Below are positions 1 through 10,732 of a stretch of DNA of 34,722 bases, piece by piece. A program made the position numbers and the translations under genes. Origin of the DNA: Sphingomonas hengshuiensis. Lineage in GTDB: Bacteria > Pseudomonadota > Alphaproteobacteria > Sphingomonadales > Sphingomonadaceae. The notes beneath the pieces are model-generated. The model had not been told where the DNA came from. It worked only from the letters and a program-made list of their open reading frames with translations, and did not search any database. The DNA is taken from NCBI GenBank assembly GCA_003240755.1, contig QFNF01000049.1:1-34722 (forward strand). The letters are read 5' to 3'. The first letter of the stretch is position 1, and each line of letters opens with the position of its first letter.

Positions 1-8
1 GCAGTTGT

Positions 9-83
9 TCCCTGATAGCTCAGCGGTAGAGCTCTCGACTGTTAATCGAGCGGCCGTAGGTTCGAATCCTACTCAGGGAGCCA
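9..83 (+). tRNA. tRNA-Asn (anticodon GTT)
   Basis: A complete cloverleaf can be folded by eye. The acceptor stem TCCCTGA (9-15) pairs perfectly with TCAGGGA (73-79). The discriminator base is G80 and the CCA tail is encoded at 81-83. The anticodon stem CTCGA (34-38) pairs with TCGAG (46-50) around the loop CTGTTAA, which puts the anticodon GTT at 41-43 and specifies Asn. The T-arm contains GGTTCGAATCC. The D-arm carries the usual AGCTCAGCGGTAGAGCT core. About 250 bases without a recognisable gene follow before the lipoprotein start. Confidence 0.97.
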
Positions 84-333
84 GCGACACCCCCCGGAAC
101 ATCAGCAATTTCCTGCACGGGGTCCGCCCCGCTCTCGGGGGTTTAGGCACATATCCGGCCCATCGCCAGCGGTCCGCCGAAACGGGCGCTGTCAGCAAAT
201 GTTCAGCATCGGGTAATCTCACATGGTGCACGGTCCACCGGCTTGTGACCACGGACCCGAACCCGTGGCCGATCGTTCCATCTCCATGGAAGATCGCCAT
301 CGGTCGGTAGCCATGGCGGCGTTGGAGAAACTG

Positions 334-945
334 ATGTTGCTGACCCCTATCTCGCGTGCCCGCCTTCGCGCGATCGGCACCACCCTTGTCGGGGCGCTGG
401 CCCTGGCCGCCTGCGCGACGCCGACGCCCTATCAACCGGCGACCGGATCGGGCTTCTATCGCAACGGCTATGCCGATCAGCAGATCGAACCCAATCGCTA
501 TCAGGTGAGCTTTGCCGGCAACAGCCTGACCTCGCGCGAGACGGTCGAACGCTATCTGCTGTACCGCTCGGCCCAACTGACGCTGGAACGCGGCTATGAC
601 TATTTCATCCTGGCCGATCGCGACACCAATCTGCGCAGCCGGACCTATTCGACGCCCGGCGTCGGCGGGTTCGGCGGTTGGGGTGCGGGCTTTGGCTGGG
701 GCGGCTGGGGTCCGGCATGGCGCTATCGCAGCCCGGCGTTCGGCTGGCGCACCTGGGATCCGTTCTGGGGCGATCCGTTCTTCGACCGCTCGGTCGATAT
801 CCGCACCGTCGACAAATATGAGGCGATGGCGGAAATCGTGCTGGGCCGTGGTCCGAAGCCGTCCGACAACGTCCGCGCGTTCGATGCCCGCGCGGTGCTG
901 CAGAGCCTCGGCCCCAGCGTGATGGAACCCGACACGCGCCGGTAA
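334..945 (+). CDS. CC0125/CC1285-family outer-membrane-type lipoprotein
   Basis: This gene encodes a predicted 203-residue lipoprotein of unknown function. The chosen ATG at 334 has a GGAG Shine-Dalgarno at 324-327, six bases away. The product then begins with a typical lipoprotein signal (basic RARLR, then hydrophobic VGALALAAC), with the lipidated Cys at residue 27. In-frame starts further upstream (223, 313) would only add a polar leader before the signal peptide. Mature-protein phrases such as IEPNRYQVSFAGNSLTSRET and the following LLYRSAQLTLERGYDYF match what I recall of the Caulobacter CC0125/CC1285 family. Roughly residues 108-152 form a Gly/Trp/Phe-rich segment, probably flexible or surface-exposed. 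A strong terminator follows. The family assignment is from memory and the function is unknown. Confidence 0.85.
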   Translation: MLLTPISRARLRAIGTTLVGALALAACATPTPYQPATGSGFYRNGYADQQIEPNRYQVSFAGNSLTSRETVERYLLYRSAQLTLERGYDYFILADRDTNLRSRTYSTPGVGGFGGWGAGFGWGGWGPAWRYRSPAFGWRTWDPFWGDPFFDRSVDIRTVDKYEAMAEIVLGRGPKPSDNVRAFDARAVLQSLGPSVMEPDTRR

Positions 946-970
946 CGCCGCGATACGGTTTGAAAGCAGC

Positions 971-1010
971 GATGCCGCCGTTCCCGATGGGGATCGGCGG
1001 CATCTTCTTT
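971..1010 (+). terminator. Rho-independent terminator after the lipoprotein gene
   Basis: A perfect 10-base-pair stem, GATGCCGCCG (971-980) with CGGCGGCATC (995-1004), encloses a 14-base loop and is followed by TTCTTT. It lies 25 bases after the lipoprotein stop and points along the plus strand. Confidence 0.8.
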
Positions 1011-1077
1011 GTCACCGCACCACATCGTCCGGTGCGGGCGCCGGCCTCCGTCCGGAAAATGCCGCCTGTCGTCGATA

Positions 1078-1172
1078 GTTGCCCCTCGCCCAGGCCTGTG
1101 CCGGGGTGACGGCAACCGCCGAACGCCATGGCCCTTCGGGCGAACCCATATCCCCACCTTCGCGGGGATATG
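1078..1172. repeat. Two palindromic repeat units between convergent genes
   Basis: The first unit is bounded by GTTGCC (1078-1083) and GGCAAC (1111-1116). Its core on the minus strand reads GTCACCCCGGCACAGGCCTG, a motif I recall as widely dispersed in sphingomonad genomes. The second unit is a perfect 9-base-pair hairpin, CATATCCCC (1147-1155) with GGGGATATG (1164-1172), around an 8-base loop. Neither is followed by a clear T-run on the minus strand. They may still help end secA transcription, because they sit 28 bases beyond the secA stop between two convergent genes. The dispersed-repeat status is inference and needs a genome-wide search. Confidence 0.5.
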
Positions 1173-1199
1173 CTCTCCTCTGGACCGGATCGGGCGCGC

Positions 1200-3947
<2,748 letters not shown>

Positions 3948-4037
3948 GGGCGTGATTCCTTGGGATACGGGGCGCGCGCCGCGACGGGTCCGGCGGCTGC
4001 GCGATGGAAAGGGCGGAACGATCGGCGCGGAGGCGCG

Positions 4038-4352
4038 CTATTCGTGGGTGCGCAGCGTCCGTGCGCGAACCTCGATATGCGGCGCGTCGCCGAGGAACAG
4101 CGGCCGCGGTTCGGCGACCAGCGGCTGGTCGGGACGCGCAATCGTGGCGGACCGCGCATCGACGATCGCGACCGCCATCTGCCCGGCGACCGCCTGCGCC
4201 TGTGCCACCTGCCGCGCCTGAAGCGCGCCCACGCCCGGCAGCAGGCCGGTCAGGCCCGTCAGCAGCGCGGAGAGGAACAGGAGCAAACGCAAGCAGGCCG
4301 TCCAGACGTTGTCATTGTGCGACGGATGCCCAGTCGCAAGCGTGGGAGACAT
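4038..4352 (-). CDS. Small exported protein of unknown function
   Basis: I do not recognise this 104-residue product. The segment LRLLLFLSALLTGLTGLLPG (residues 21-40) is strongly hydrophobic and looks like a signal peptide or membrane anchor. An Ala/Gln/Val-rich stretch follows, then a tail with conserved-looking PHIEVRARTL. The ATG at 4352 has no convincing Shine-Dalgarno and places a 16-residue polar stretch before the hydrophobic core, so the true start may be a downstream TTG. The gene sits 35 bases after the TonB_C-like gene and 90 bases before secA, all on the minus strand. Support for a real gene is the signal-like segment, the codon pattern of its neighbours and the lack of any better frame here. 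Confidence 0.55.
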   Translation of the reverse strand: MSPTLATGHPSHNDNVWTACLRLLLFLSALLTGLTGLLPGVGALQARQVAQAQAVAGQMAVAIVDARSATIARPDQPLVAEPRPLFLGDAPHIEVRARTLRTHE

Positions 4353-4387
4353 AGGGAAGCGCCGGCCCCGCGTCCAGCCGGGGTGCG

Positions 4388-5200
4388 TTACCTGGCGGGC
4401 TGGAAGGCCATGTTGTAGGTCATCGTCGCGCGCCGGACCGGCTGATCCGGTTTCGGTTCGTAGGTTACCGGGAATGAACAGGCTTCTACGCCCTCACCAC
4501 TCGATGACCGGCGTTCGCAACTCGCGACCTTTCCGTTCGCGTCGACCGTCACCCGGTCGACCTGAGAAAAATAGGGCGGGATTTCCATGGCGGCGCGCAC
4601 GGTCGGGCCAGGGGTGAACGATGTCCCTTCGACCTCGAGCATATTGGCCAAGGTCAAGATTCCCGGTCCGAACCTCGACAGGTTCAACTCCACGAAGCCG
4701 GCATATCGCCCGTTTTTCTTCAGGCAGGCTTGAACGCTGTCGCCGTTCGGGGCGCTGCTGGTCGTACTGCAATCGAGGATCGTACCGTCCTTGCCGAGCG
4801 TCAATCGAACCACCATCGCAAATGGATCAAGCGATCCCCTGCTGGAATTCGGCGCGTTCCATTTGATACGCCGTTGTGCCGAAGAGGCGATCGGTTGCCC
4901 TTTTGCATCGGTCGCCGGCGTGAAACGCCCACGCTCGCGCATCAGGCGACAACCGGTGGCGTCCAACGCCGCCGATCCGCTCGACTGCGCGATGGTGCAG
5001 CCGGTAACGGCACCTCGCGCGTCGACCTGCATGGTCATGACGAGGGTACCGCCCTCGTTCGCGTTCAGCGCTTCTATCGGATAATCGTCCGGCGTGACCC
5101 ATGATGCCGGATCGATCGGCACCGGATCGGTCTGCCCCGATGCCCCGCCGCCGCAACAAAGCGTTGCAACCGCCGCGCCCATGCGTAGGAACCGCCGCAT
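4388..5200 (-). CDS. Periplasmic protein with TonB C-terminal-like modules
   Basis: The open frame extends far upstream antisense to argJ, but the real start is probably the ATG at 5200, giving 270 residues. From there MRRFLRMGAAVATLCCGGGA forms a signal peptide, with a G-rich Shine-Dalgarno-like run just upstream. Residues about 40-110 match the TonB_C pattern: a DDYPIEA motif, then G-V-TGC, SSG-ALD and RFTPATDAKGQPI. Two further stretches repeat the layout more loosely: a G-x(3)-C turn, a Ser/Thr-rich loop and a second Cys about 12-16 residues on. The protein therefore looks like one good and two degenerate TonB_C-like units with paired cysteines. Unlike true TonB it lacks a Pro-rich spacer and a membrane anchor, so an energy-transducing role is doubtful. 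Confidence 0.75.
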   Translation of the reverse strand: MRRFLRMGAAVATLCCGGGASGQTDPVPIDPASWVTPDDYPIEALNANEGGTLVMTMQVDARGAVTGCTIAQSSGSAALDATGCRLMRERGRFTPATDAKGQPIASSAQRRIKWNAPNSSRGSLDPFAMVVRLTLGKDGTILDCSTTSSAPNGDSVQACLKKNGRYAGFVELNLSRFGPGILTLANMLEVEGTSFTPGPTVRAAMEIPPYFSQVDRVTVDANGKVASCERRSSSGEGVEACSFPVTYEPKPDQPVRRATMTYNMAFQPAR

Positions 5201-5232
5201 ATCCACCCCCCTGCCGCTTGTCCGGCGCAGGC

Positions 5233-5245
5233 TAGACCGGGACCC
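5233..5245 (+). promoter_or_regulatory. Possible -10 element of a leaderless argJ transcript
   Basis: TAGACC (5233-5238) lies exactly 7 bases before the first argJ ATG, the same distance as the -10-like hexamers before amn and polA in this window. No good -35 match is seen at 17-18 bases, so this is weak. Confidence 0.25.
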
Positions 5246-6478
5246 ATGCCCATGTCGACTGCTACCTCCCCGCTCGCCACGCCGTTTCCCGCGCTGCCGC
5301 CGATCGGCGGGGTGACGCTCCGGGTCGCGCGGGCGGCGTACAAGAACTGGGACCGCACCGACCTGACCTTCGTCACGCTGGCCGAGGGAACGGCGGTCGC
5401 GGGGGTGCTGACCAACAGCAAATGCCCCTCGCCCGAGGTCGAATGGTGCCGCCGGGCGCTGGTGCTGGGTCGGGCGCGGGCGCTGGTGGTCAATGCCGGC
5501 AATTCGAATGCCTTTACCGGCGACCGCGGGCGGGCAGCGGTCGAGGCGATCGCGGCGCGCACCGCACAGGCGATGGCGTGCCAGCCCTCGGACGTGTTCA
5601 TCGCATCGACCGGTGTGATCGGCGTGCCGTTGCCGATCGACAAGGCGGAGGCCGGGCTGGACGCGGCGTTCGTCGCCGACCCGTGCGACTGGGAAGCGGC
5701 GGCGGAAACGATCGGCACGACCGACACCTTTACCAAGGGTGCGTTCACCACGGCGCGGGTCGGCGACCGGACGGTCAAGCTGGCCGGTATCATCAAGGGG
5801 TCGGGCATGATCGCGCCCGACATGGCGACGATGCTCGGCTTCCTGTTCACTGACGCGGCGATCGATCCGGCGTTCCTGCAAAGCGCGCTGGAGGCAGCCA
5901 ATCGCCAGACCTTTTCGTGCATCACGGTCGATGGCGATACCTCGACCAGCGATACGGTGCTGGCGTTCGCGACCGGTGCGGCGGGGAATGCCCCGATCGC
6001 GTCGTTCGACGACGACGGCGCAGATGCGTTCGTGGCGGCGCTCCACGACCTTTGCCGGCAGCTCGCCCATCTGGTGGTGCGCGACGGCGAAGGCGCGTCG
6101 AAATTCATCGCAGTGACGGTGGAAGGCGCGGAGAGTGACGGCAGCGCGCACCGGGTCGCGATGAGCATCGCCAACTCGCCGCTGGTCAAGACCGCCATCG
6201 CGGGCGAGGACGCCAATTGGGGCCGGGTGGTGATGGCGGTCGGCAAGGCGGGCGAACCCGCCGAGCGCGACAAGCTGGCCATCCGTTTCGGTACGACACA
6301 GGTCGCCGAGGGCGGCCTTGCGGTCGCAGGCTATGACGAAGCCCCGGTCGCGGCGCACCTGAAGGGTCAGGAGGTCGAGATCGGCGTCGACCTGCATCTC
6401 GGCGACGGCCGTGCGACAGTGTGGACCTGCGACCTGACGCACGGCTATATCTCGATCAACGCCGATTATCGGAGTTGA
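5246..6478 (+). CDS. argJ: Bifunctional ornithine acetyltransferase / N-acetylglutamate synthase ArgJ
   Basis: ArgJ moves the acetyl group from N-acetylornithine to glutamate in the cyclic arginine pathway. Many family members also make N-acetylglutamate from acetyl-CoA. The 410-residue product is of normal length. It is expected to self-cleave before a Thr nucleophile. The hallmark GMIAPDMATMLGF is present, with Thr195 (codon at 5828) as the predicted nucleophile and N-terminus of the beta chain. The C-terminal part has AIAGEDANWGRVVMAVGKAG and ends with DLTHGYISINADYRS, both typical. The second ATG at 5252 is an alternative start. The gene is divergent from the TonB_C-like gene, with 45 bases between the starts. 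Whether it is mono- or bifunctional cannot be read from the sequence. Confidence 0.97.
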   Translation: MPMSTATSPLATPFPALPPIGGVTLRVARAAYKNWDRTDLTFVTLAEGTAVAGVLTNSKCPSPEVEWCRRALVLGRARALVVNAGNSNAFTGDRGRAAVEAIAARTAQAMACQPSDVFIASTGVIGVPLPIDKAEAGLDAAFVADPCDWEAAAETIGTTDTFTKGAFTTARVGDRTVKLAGIIKGSGMIAPDMATMLGFLFTDAAIDPAFLQSALEAANRQTFSCITVDGDTSTSDTVLAFATGAAGNAPIASFDDDGADAFVAALHDLCRQLAHLVVRDGEGASKFIAVTVEGAESDGSAHRVAMSIANSPLVKTAIAGEDANWGRVVMAVGKAGEPAERDKLAIRFGTTQVAEGGLAVAGYDEAPVAAHLKGQEVEIGVDLHLGDGRATVWTCDLTHGYISINADYRS

Positions 6479-6490
6479 CCGCAGCCGCTG

Positions 6491-6820
6491 TTACAGCGAT
6501 CCGAACCCGACGATCCGGCGATAGCGGCGGGCGATATCGCGGTGGTCGTCGATGGTCAGCACACCGTCCTGGGCGGCCTGTCGCTGTTCAACTTCCTGTT
6601 TGAGCGCCAGAACCTGCCGGACCTGCTGCCGCTTCATGGTCGGCGTCAGCAAACCACGTTGCACGCCGAACATCGGCTCCAGCAGCAGCGACGCGGGAAC
6701 CGTATGCGTCGACTGGTAGCGATCCGTCACCTGGTTGGTGCTGACAGTCTGCTGCGCGGCCGCGGGTCCCGCAATCGCGCATGCCATTGCCGCCAATATC
6801 GTAGCAGATAGGTTACGCAT
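6491..6820 (-). CDS. Small secreted/periplasmic protein of unknown function
   Basis: The product is 109 residues. It begins with a clear Sec signal peptide (MRNLSATILAAMACAIAGPA, then AAQQ), with likely cleavage after the AAA at residues 21-23. The mature part is about 86 residues. It is polar, with a helical Lys/Arg/Gln/Glu-rich centre (MKRQQVRQVLALKQEVEQRQ), and resembles no family I can name. The ATG at 6820 has a GGGAG Shine-Dalgarno 7 bases upstream. That element lies inside a CCCGA/TCGGG palindrome. The gene is 116 bases downstream of trxA on the same strand and ends 12 bases from the convergent argJ stop. Confidence 0.75.
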   Translation of the reverse strand: MRNLSATILAAMACAIAGPAAAQQTVSTNQVTDRYQSTHTVPASLLLEPMFGVQRGLLTPTMKRQQVRQVLALKQEVEQRQAAQDGVLTIDDHRDIARRYRRIVGFGSL

Positions 6821-6830
6821 ACCATTACTC

Positions 6831-6862
6831 CCGAATCGGGTGGACGATGCGATATCGTATCG
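6831..6862 (-). promoter_or_regulatory. Two adjacent palindromes in the leader of the 109-residue gene
   Basis: CGATGCGATATCGTATCG (6845-6862) is palindromic apart from one wobble-type pair. CCCGAATCGGG (6831-6841) is a 5-base-pair hairpin that overlaps the Shine-Dalgarno of the small exported-protein gene. They could be an operator plus an RBS-masking hairpin. No T-run makes either a clear terminator for trxA. Function is inferred only from position. Confidence 0.3.
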
Positions 6863-6936
6863 CCCCCCTGAAATAGTACAATCCGGGGCAACGCCATCCG
6901 TTCCGCCCGATTTCCCGCCGGAACGGATCGGTTGCA

Positions 6937-7260
6937 TCAGCCCAGCTCGCCCTCGAGCCACGCCTTCAACTGGCTCTTGGGCCGCGCGCCGAGCAGGTCG
7001 GCGACCGGTTGGCCGTTCTTGAACAGTTTCAGCAGCGGAATCGACTGAACGCCCATCGATCCGGCGGTGTCGGGGTTGGCCATGATATCGACCTTGGCGA
7101 TCGTCACCTTGTCGCCCAGTTCGTCGGCGATTTCCTCCAGCGCGGGGGCGATCATCTTGCACGGACCGCACCAGTCCGCCCAGAAATCGACCAGCACCGG
7201 CTTGTCGGATTGCAGGACATCGGCGGAAAAGCTGGCGTCGGTAACGGTCTTGGTCGGCAT
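6937..7260 (-). CDS. trxA: Thioredoxin TrxA
   Basis: Thioredoxin is the cytoplasmic dithiol reductant for ribonucleotide reductase, methionine sulfoxide reductases and peroxiredoxins. The 107-residue product has the classic WCGPCK active site (Cys31 and Cys34), the preceding VLVDFWADW strand, and the cis-Pro loop in GVQSIPLLKLFKNG. There is no signal peptide. The ATG at 7260 has a strong AAGGAG Shine-Dalgarno 8 bases upstream. The gene follows addA by 46 bases on the same strand, an order I recall as common in alphaproteobacteria. It may be read through from the addBA operon and also have its own promoter. Confidence 0.98.
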   Translation of the reverse strand: MPTKTVTDASFSADVLQSDKPVLVDFWADWCGPCKMIAPALEEIADELGDKVTIAKVDIMANPDTAGSMGVQSIPLLKLFKNGQPVADLLGARPKSQLKAWLEGELG

Positions 7261-7306
7261 GGGAATCTCCTTGTGATCCGATATCTATGGTCGCGCTGCC
7301 GGCACC

Positions 7307-10300
7307 TCAAGCTTCGTGCGGCAAGCTTTGTTCCCCTGCCCCCAAGCCCGGCTTGTGCCGGTCGAGCAGGTCGGCGGGCAGGACGAACAGCTTCGGCCCG
7401 GCGGTGTAGAGCAACGCCGCCTCGACCCACCGGTCGGGCAGGATGACGCGAAGCGCCGCGGCATAGGCCGCCATCTGTTTCAGATGATAGACCGGAATGT
7501 CGCCGACGTCGCCCGGCACGCGGCGCCCGGTCTTGAAGTCGACGACGCGGACGACCGCCTTGCCGATACACAGCCGGTCGACGGTGCCGGCGACGACCTG
7601 CGTACCGACGACGGCGGCGATCGGGGCCTCGGCGAGCGTGTCGGGGCCGAACAGGTCGGCGAACGCCGGGTCGTCGAGGACCGCCATCGCGTCGCGCGTC
7701 ACCCGTCGGCGCAGCGCGGCATCCTCCACCCCGGCCGCACCAGCCAGCCAGCGTTCGGCGGCATCGGCGCGCTGGTCATGCGGCAGATCGGGCAGGCGTT
7801 CGAACAATTGGTGCAACAGCCGCCCACGTTCGGCGGCGGCGCGCATCGTCGCGCTTGGCGGCGGGTCGGACACTTCGTCGTCACCCAGCGCCGAGGGGGC
7901 GAGCGGACGCGGTGGACGGGCTTCGGCAGGGGCGGGAGCACGGAGCCAGCCCGGCGGGGTCGCGGCCGTCATCCGCGTGGCGGTACCACGGGCGCGGGCG
8001 GAAATCGGCGCCTGGCGGGTCAGGCCGGTAAAGACCCGCTCGCCCTCCCCCTGCGCTACGCCCAGCGCGTCGAACGCGGCGGCGGCCGCGCTGTACCAGC
8101 TCAATGGCGGCGGCACGCCCTGACAGCGGGCGGACGGCGCCCCGGCGATGACCAGCCGTTCCTCTGCCCGCGTCGCCGCGACGTAGAACAGACGCCAATG
8201 TTCCTCCAGCTCGCGCCGGTCGATCGCGGCGACCGCATCGTCGACCGGCGTGCCACGCTCCCCGCTGCGCGGGCGGAAGACGGGGAAGGATGCGCCGTCA
8301 TGCCCCTCGGGCGACCAGGCGACGATATCGCGGCGGCTGTTGGCGGGATCGATCGCGGCATCGGCGAGCAGGACCAACGGCGCCTGCAACCCCTTCGAAC
8401 CATGCGCGGTCATTACCCGCACCGCCCCGCCCGACGCGCCGGCGTCGCGCTTGATCTCCACTTCGCCGCGGTCGAACCATTCGACGAAACGTTGCAGCGA
8501 CGACGTGGCGACATGCTCGAACGACAGCGCGGCGTTAAGCAGTTCGTCGATCGGGTCGCGCGCCTCCTCGCCCAGCCGCGCGATCAGCTTGCGGCGGCCG
8601 TCGAGTTCCCCCGACAGCAGTTCCTCGAGAAAGCGATAGGGTGTGGCGAAATCGGCGCGGCGCAGGATGCGCGACAGCGGCTCGACCGCACCGCTGTCCG
8701 TCCGGCGCAGATGCCGCCACAGGCTGCCGCCGTCGCGCAGCGCGCCGGCCAGCAACTGTTCCTGCGTCCAGCCGATCAATGGCGAAACCAGCAGGTTGGC
8801 AAGGCTCAGATCGTCGTCGGGCTGGAGCGCGAAGCGGATCGCCGCCAGCAGATCCTGTACCGCCAGCGGCGCGTCGAGGCGCAGCCGGTCGACACCGGCC
8901 ACCGGCACCCCCTCGGCATAGAGTCGCGCGACGATCAGCGAGGCAAGGTCGCCGCGGCGCTTGACCAGCACCATGACGTCGCCCGCCTGCAGCATCCGCC
9001 CCTTTGATTCGAGCGGGAGCGTGCCGATCCAGCGCTTGATCGCGCGGGCGATGTCGCGGGCGATGACACGGGTCGCATCGTCGATCCACCCTTCCTCATC
9101 GTCCCCTGCCGCCTCGACGACAGTCGGTGCCCACAGGGTGACGGTGCCGGGGCCGGGCACTTCGCTGTCGTGCCGTTCCGGGGTGTCGATGCCCATGCCG
9201 GGATCGGGCAGCGCGGCGATGGCGGCGTCGACGAATTCGAGCACCGGCCGCGTCGTACGGAAACTGTGGGTCAGCGACAGCGTGTCGAGTTCGCGCGCAT
9301 CGCCGCGATAGTTGGGGGGCAGCGTGGCGCGGCGGGTGAAATCGTGATGCGCCGCGCGGAAAAAGATCGGATCGGTGCCCTGGAAGCCGAAGATCGCCTG
9401 CTTATAGTCGCCGACGACGAACAGCGTCCGCATTCCCGCCGCGCGTACCGCGTCGCCGCTGAAATATTCCTCGACCAGCGACCGGACGATCGCCCATTGC
9501 TGCGGATTGGTATCCTGCGCCTCGTCGATCAGGACATGTTCGGTGGTCTGGTCGAGCTTGAAGCGGACCCAGTCGCCGATGCCGGGTTGCGCGAGGAGGG
9601 TCAGCGTCTCCCGGATCAGGTCGTCGAAATCGACCGCCCCGGCCCGCCGCTTGGCGCGGACATAGGCGTCGGCATAGGCACGGCCCGCCGCCAGCGCGCC
9701 GGCCAGCGCATCGGCATAGCCGGCCCGGGCGCGGATCGACAGCAGTTCGGCGGCGCGGGTGCCGACCGCGTCGGCAAGCTCGTCATAATCGGGGTCGGCC
9801 GCGACCAGTTTGGCCGATGCCTTTTTCAGCGTATCCTTCTGGGTGAAGAACATGCCCCGCACGTCGCCCAGCCGCAGCGCGCGTTCGGTGGGCGATTGCG
9901 CCAGCCAATCCATGATCGCGCCATGCAGCTTCTGCCCCGTGGCGGTGCCCCAGACGCGGTTCGCCTCGGCCAGCCGTTCGAGCGCGTCGCAGTCGAATGC
10001 GTCGTCGCTGCATGCCTGCGCGATCACCTCGTCCACATCGCCCGATGGCAGGTGAAAGGCGCGGCGCAGGAACGGCTGGATGCCGGCTGGCAGCTCGGCC
10101 ATCGCCTGCGGATTGCGGGCGCATTCGCGCAGAAAGCCCTCGGCCGCCCCCTCGCCCATCCGCAGCGACATGGCGGCGATCGCATCGCCGATGCGGGTCG
10201 ATCCGCCGCGCTGTTCCTCGACCAGCAGTTCGGCCAGCGCCTCGCGCGCCATGCCGGCTTCCTCGCGCGCCTCCAGCGGGCGGAAGCCGGGGACCAGCCC

Positions 10301-10732
10301 CGCCTCGACCGGGAAGCCGGCAAGCAGGCTCTGGCAGAAGCCGTGGATCGTCTGGATGCGCACCCCGCCGCCCGGCGCGTCGAGCACGCGCGCGAACAGG
10401 GTACGTGCGCGGGCGAGCAGCGCGGGATCGTTCACATCCTCGCCCAGCGCGAACAGATCCGCCTTGAGGTCGGCGGTCGGCAGGCGCACCCAGCGCGCAA
10501 GGCGGCTGGCGACGCGCTCGGCCATCTCCGCCGCCCCGGCCTTGGTAAAGGTCAGGCACAGGATCGCCGCCGGATCGACGCCGCGCAGCAGCAGGCGGAA
10601 CACGCGCGCCGACAGGACATGGGTCTTGCCGGTACCCGCCGACGCCGACAGCCAGACATGGCGGTGCGGGTCGCTCGCCACCGCCTGGTCGTTCTTCAGC
10701 CGCTGCAGCGCGCGAACGTCACTCACGGCCAT
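7307..10732 (-). CDS. addA: Double-strand break repair helicase-nuclease AddA
   Basis: AddA is the UvrD-like helicase and nuclease subunit of AddAB, the alphaproteobacterial counterpart of RecBCD, which resects double-strand breaks and loads RecA. The product is 1141 residues. The Walker A motif SASAGTGKT ends at residue 37 (Lys36). The Walker B LIDEAQDT is near residue 400, and SFRTT, GSKGLQAP and VAATRAEERL mark later helicase motifs. The C-terminal PD-(D/E)XK nuclease has VVDFKTGRR near residue 1065. The ATG at 10732 lies inside addB, giving a 14-base overlap, and a GTG two codons later is an alternative start. The tight overlap suggests translational coupling and a fixed subunit ratio. 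Confidence 0.96.
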   Translation of the reverse strand: MAVSDVRALQRLKNDQAVASDPHRHVWLSASAGTGKTHVLSARVFRLLLRGVDPAAILCLTFTKAGAAEMAERVASRLARWVRLPTADLKADLFALGEDVNDPALLARARTLFARVLDAPGGGVRIQTIHGFCQSLLAGFPVEAGLVPGFRPLEAREEAGMAREALAELLVEEQRGGSTRIGDAIAAMSLRMGEGAAEGFLRECARNPQAMAELPAGIQPFLRRAFHLPSGDVDEVIAQACSDDAFDCDALERLAEANRVWGTATGQKLHGAIMDWLAQSPTERALRLGDVRGMFFTQKDTLKKASAKLVAADPDYDELADAVGTRAAELLSIRARAGYADALAGALAAGRAYADAYVRAKRRAGAVDFDDLIRETLTLLAQPGIGDWVRFKLDQTTEHVLIDEAQDTNPQQWAIVRSLVEEYFSGDAVRAAGMRTLFVVGDYKQAIFGFQGTDPIFFRAAHHDFTRRATLPPNYRGDARELDTLSLTHSFRTTRPVLEFVDAAIAALPDPGMGIDTPERHDSEVPGPGTVTLWAPTVVEAAGDDEEGWIDDATRVIARDIARAIKRWIGTLPLESKGRMLQAGDVMVLVKRRGDLASLIVARLYAEGVPVAGVDRLRLDAPLAVQDLLAAIRFALQPDDDLSLANLLVSPLIGWTQEQLLAGALRDGGSLWRHLRRTDSGAVEPLSRILRRADFATPYRFLEELLSGELDGRRKLIARLGEEARDPIDELLNAALSFEHVATSSLQRFVEWFDRGEVEIKRDAGASGGAVRVMTAHGSKGLQAPLVLLADAAIDPANSRRDIVAWSPEGHDGASFPVFRPRSGERGTPVDDAVAAIDRRELEEHWRLFYVAATRAEERLVIAGAPSARCQGVPPPLSWYSAAAAAFDALGVAQGEGERVFTGLTRQAPISARARGTATRMTAATPPGWLRAPAPAEARPPRPLAPSALGDDEVSDPPPSATMRAAAERGRLLHQLFERLPDLPHDQRADAAERWLAGAAGVEDAALRRRVTRDAMAVLDDPAFADLFGPDTLAEAPIAAVVGTQVVAGTVDRLCIGKAVVRVVDFKTGRRVPGDVGDIPVYHLKQMAAYAAALRVILPDRWVEAALLYTAGPKLFVLPADLLDRHKPGLGAGEQSLPHEA

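Noticed and set aside
5201..6442. Upstream extension of the TonB_C-like frame antisense to argJ
   Set aside because: The extension has antisense-type composition, while the ATG at 5200 is followed by a signal peptide.
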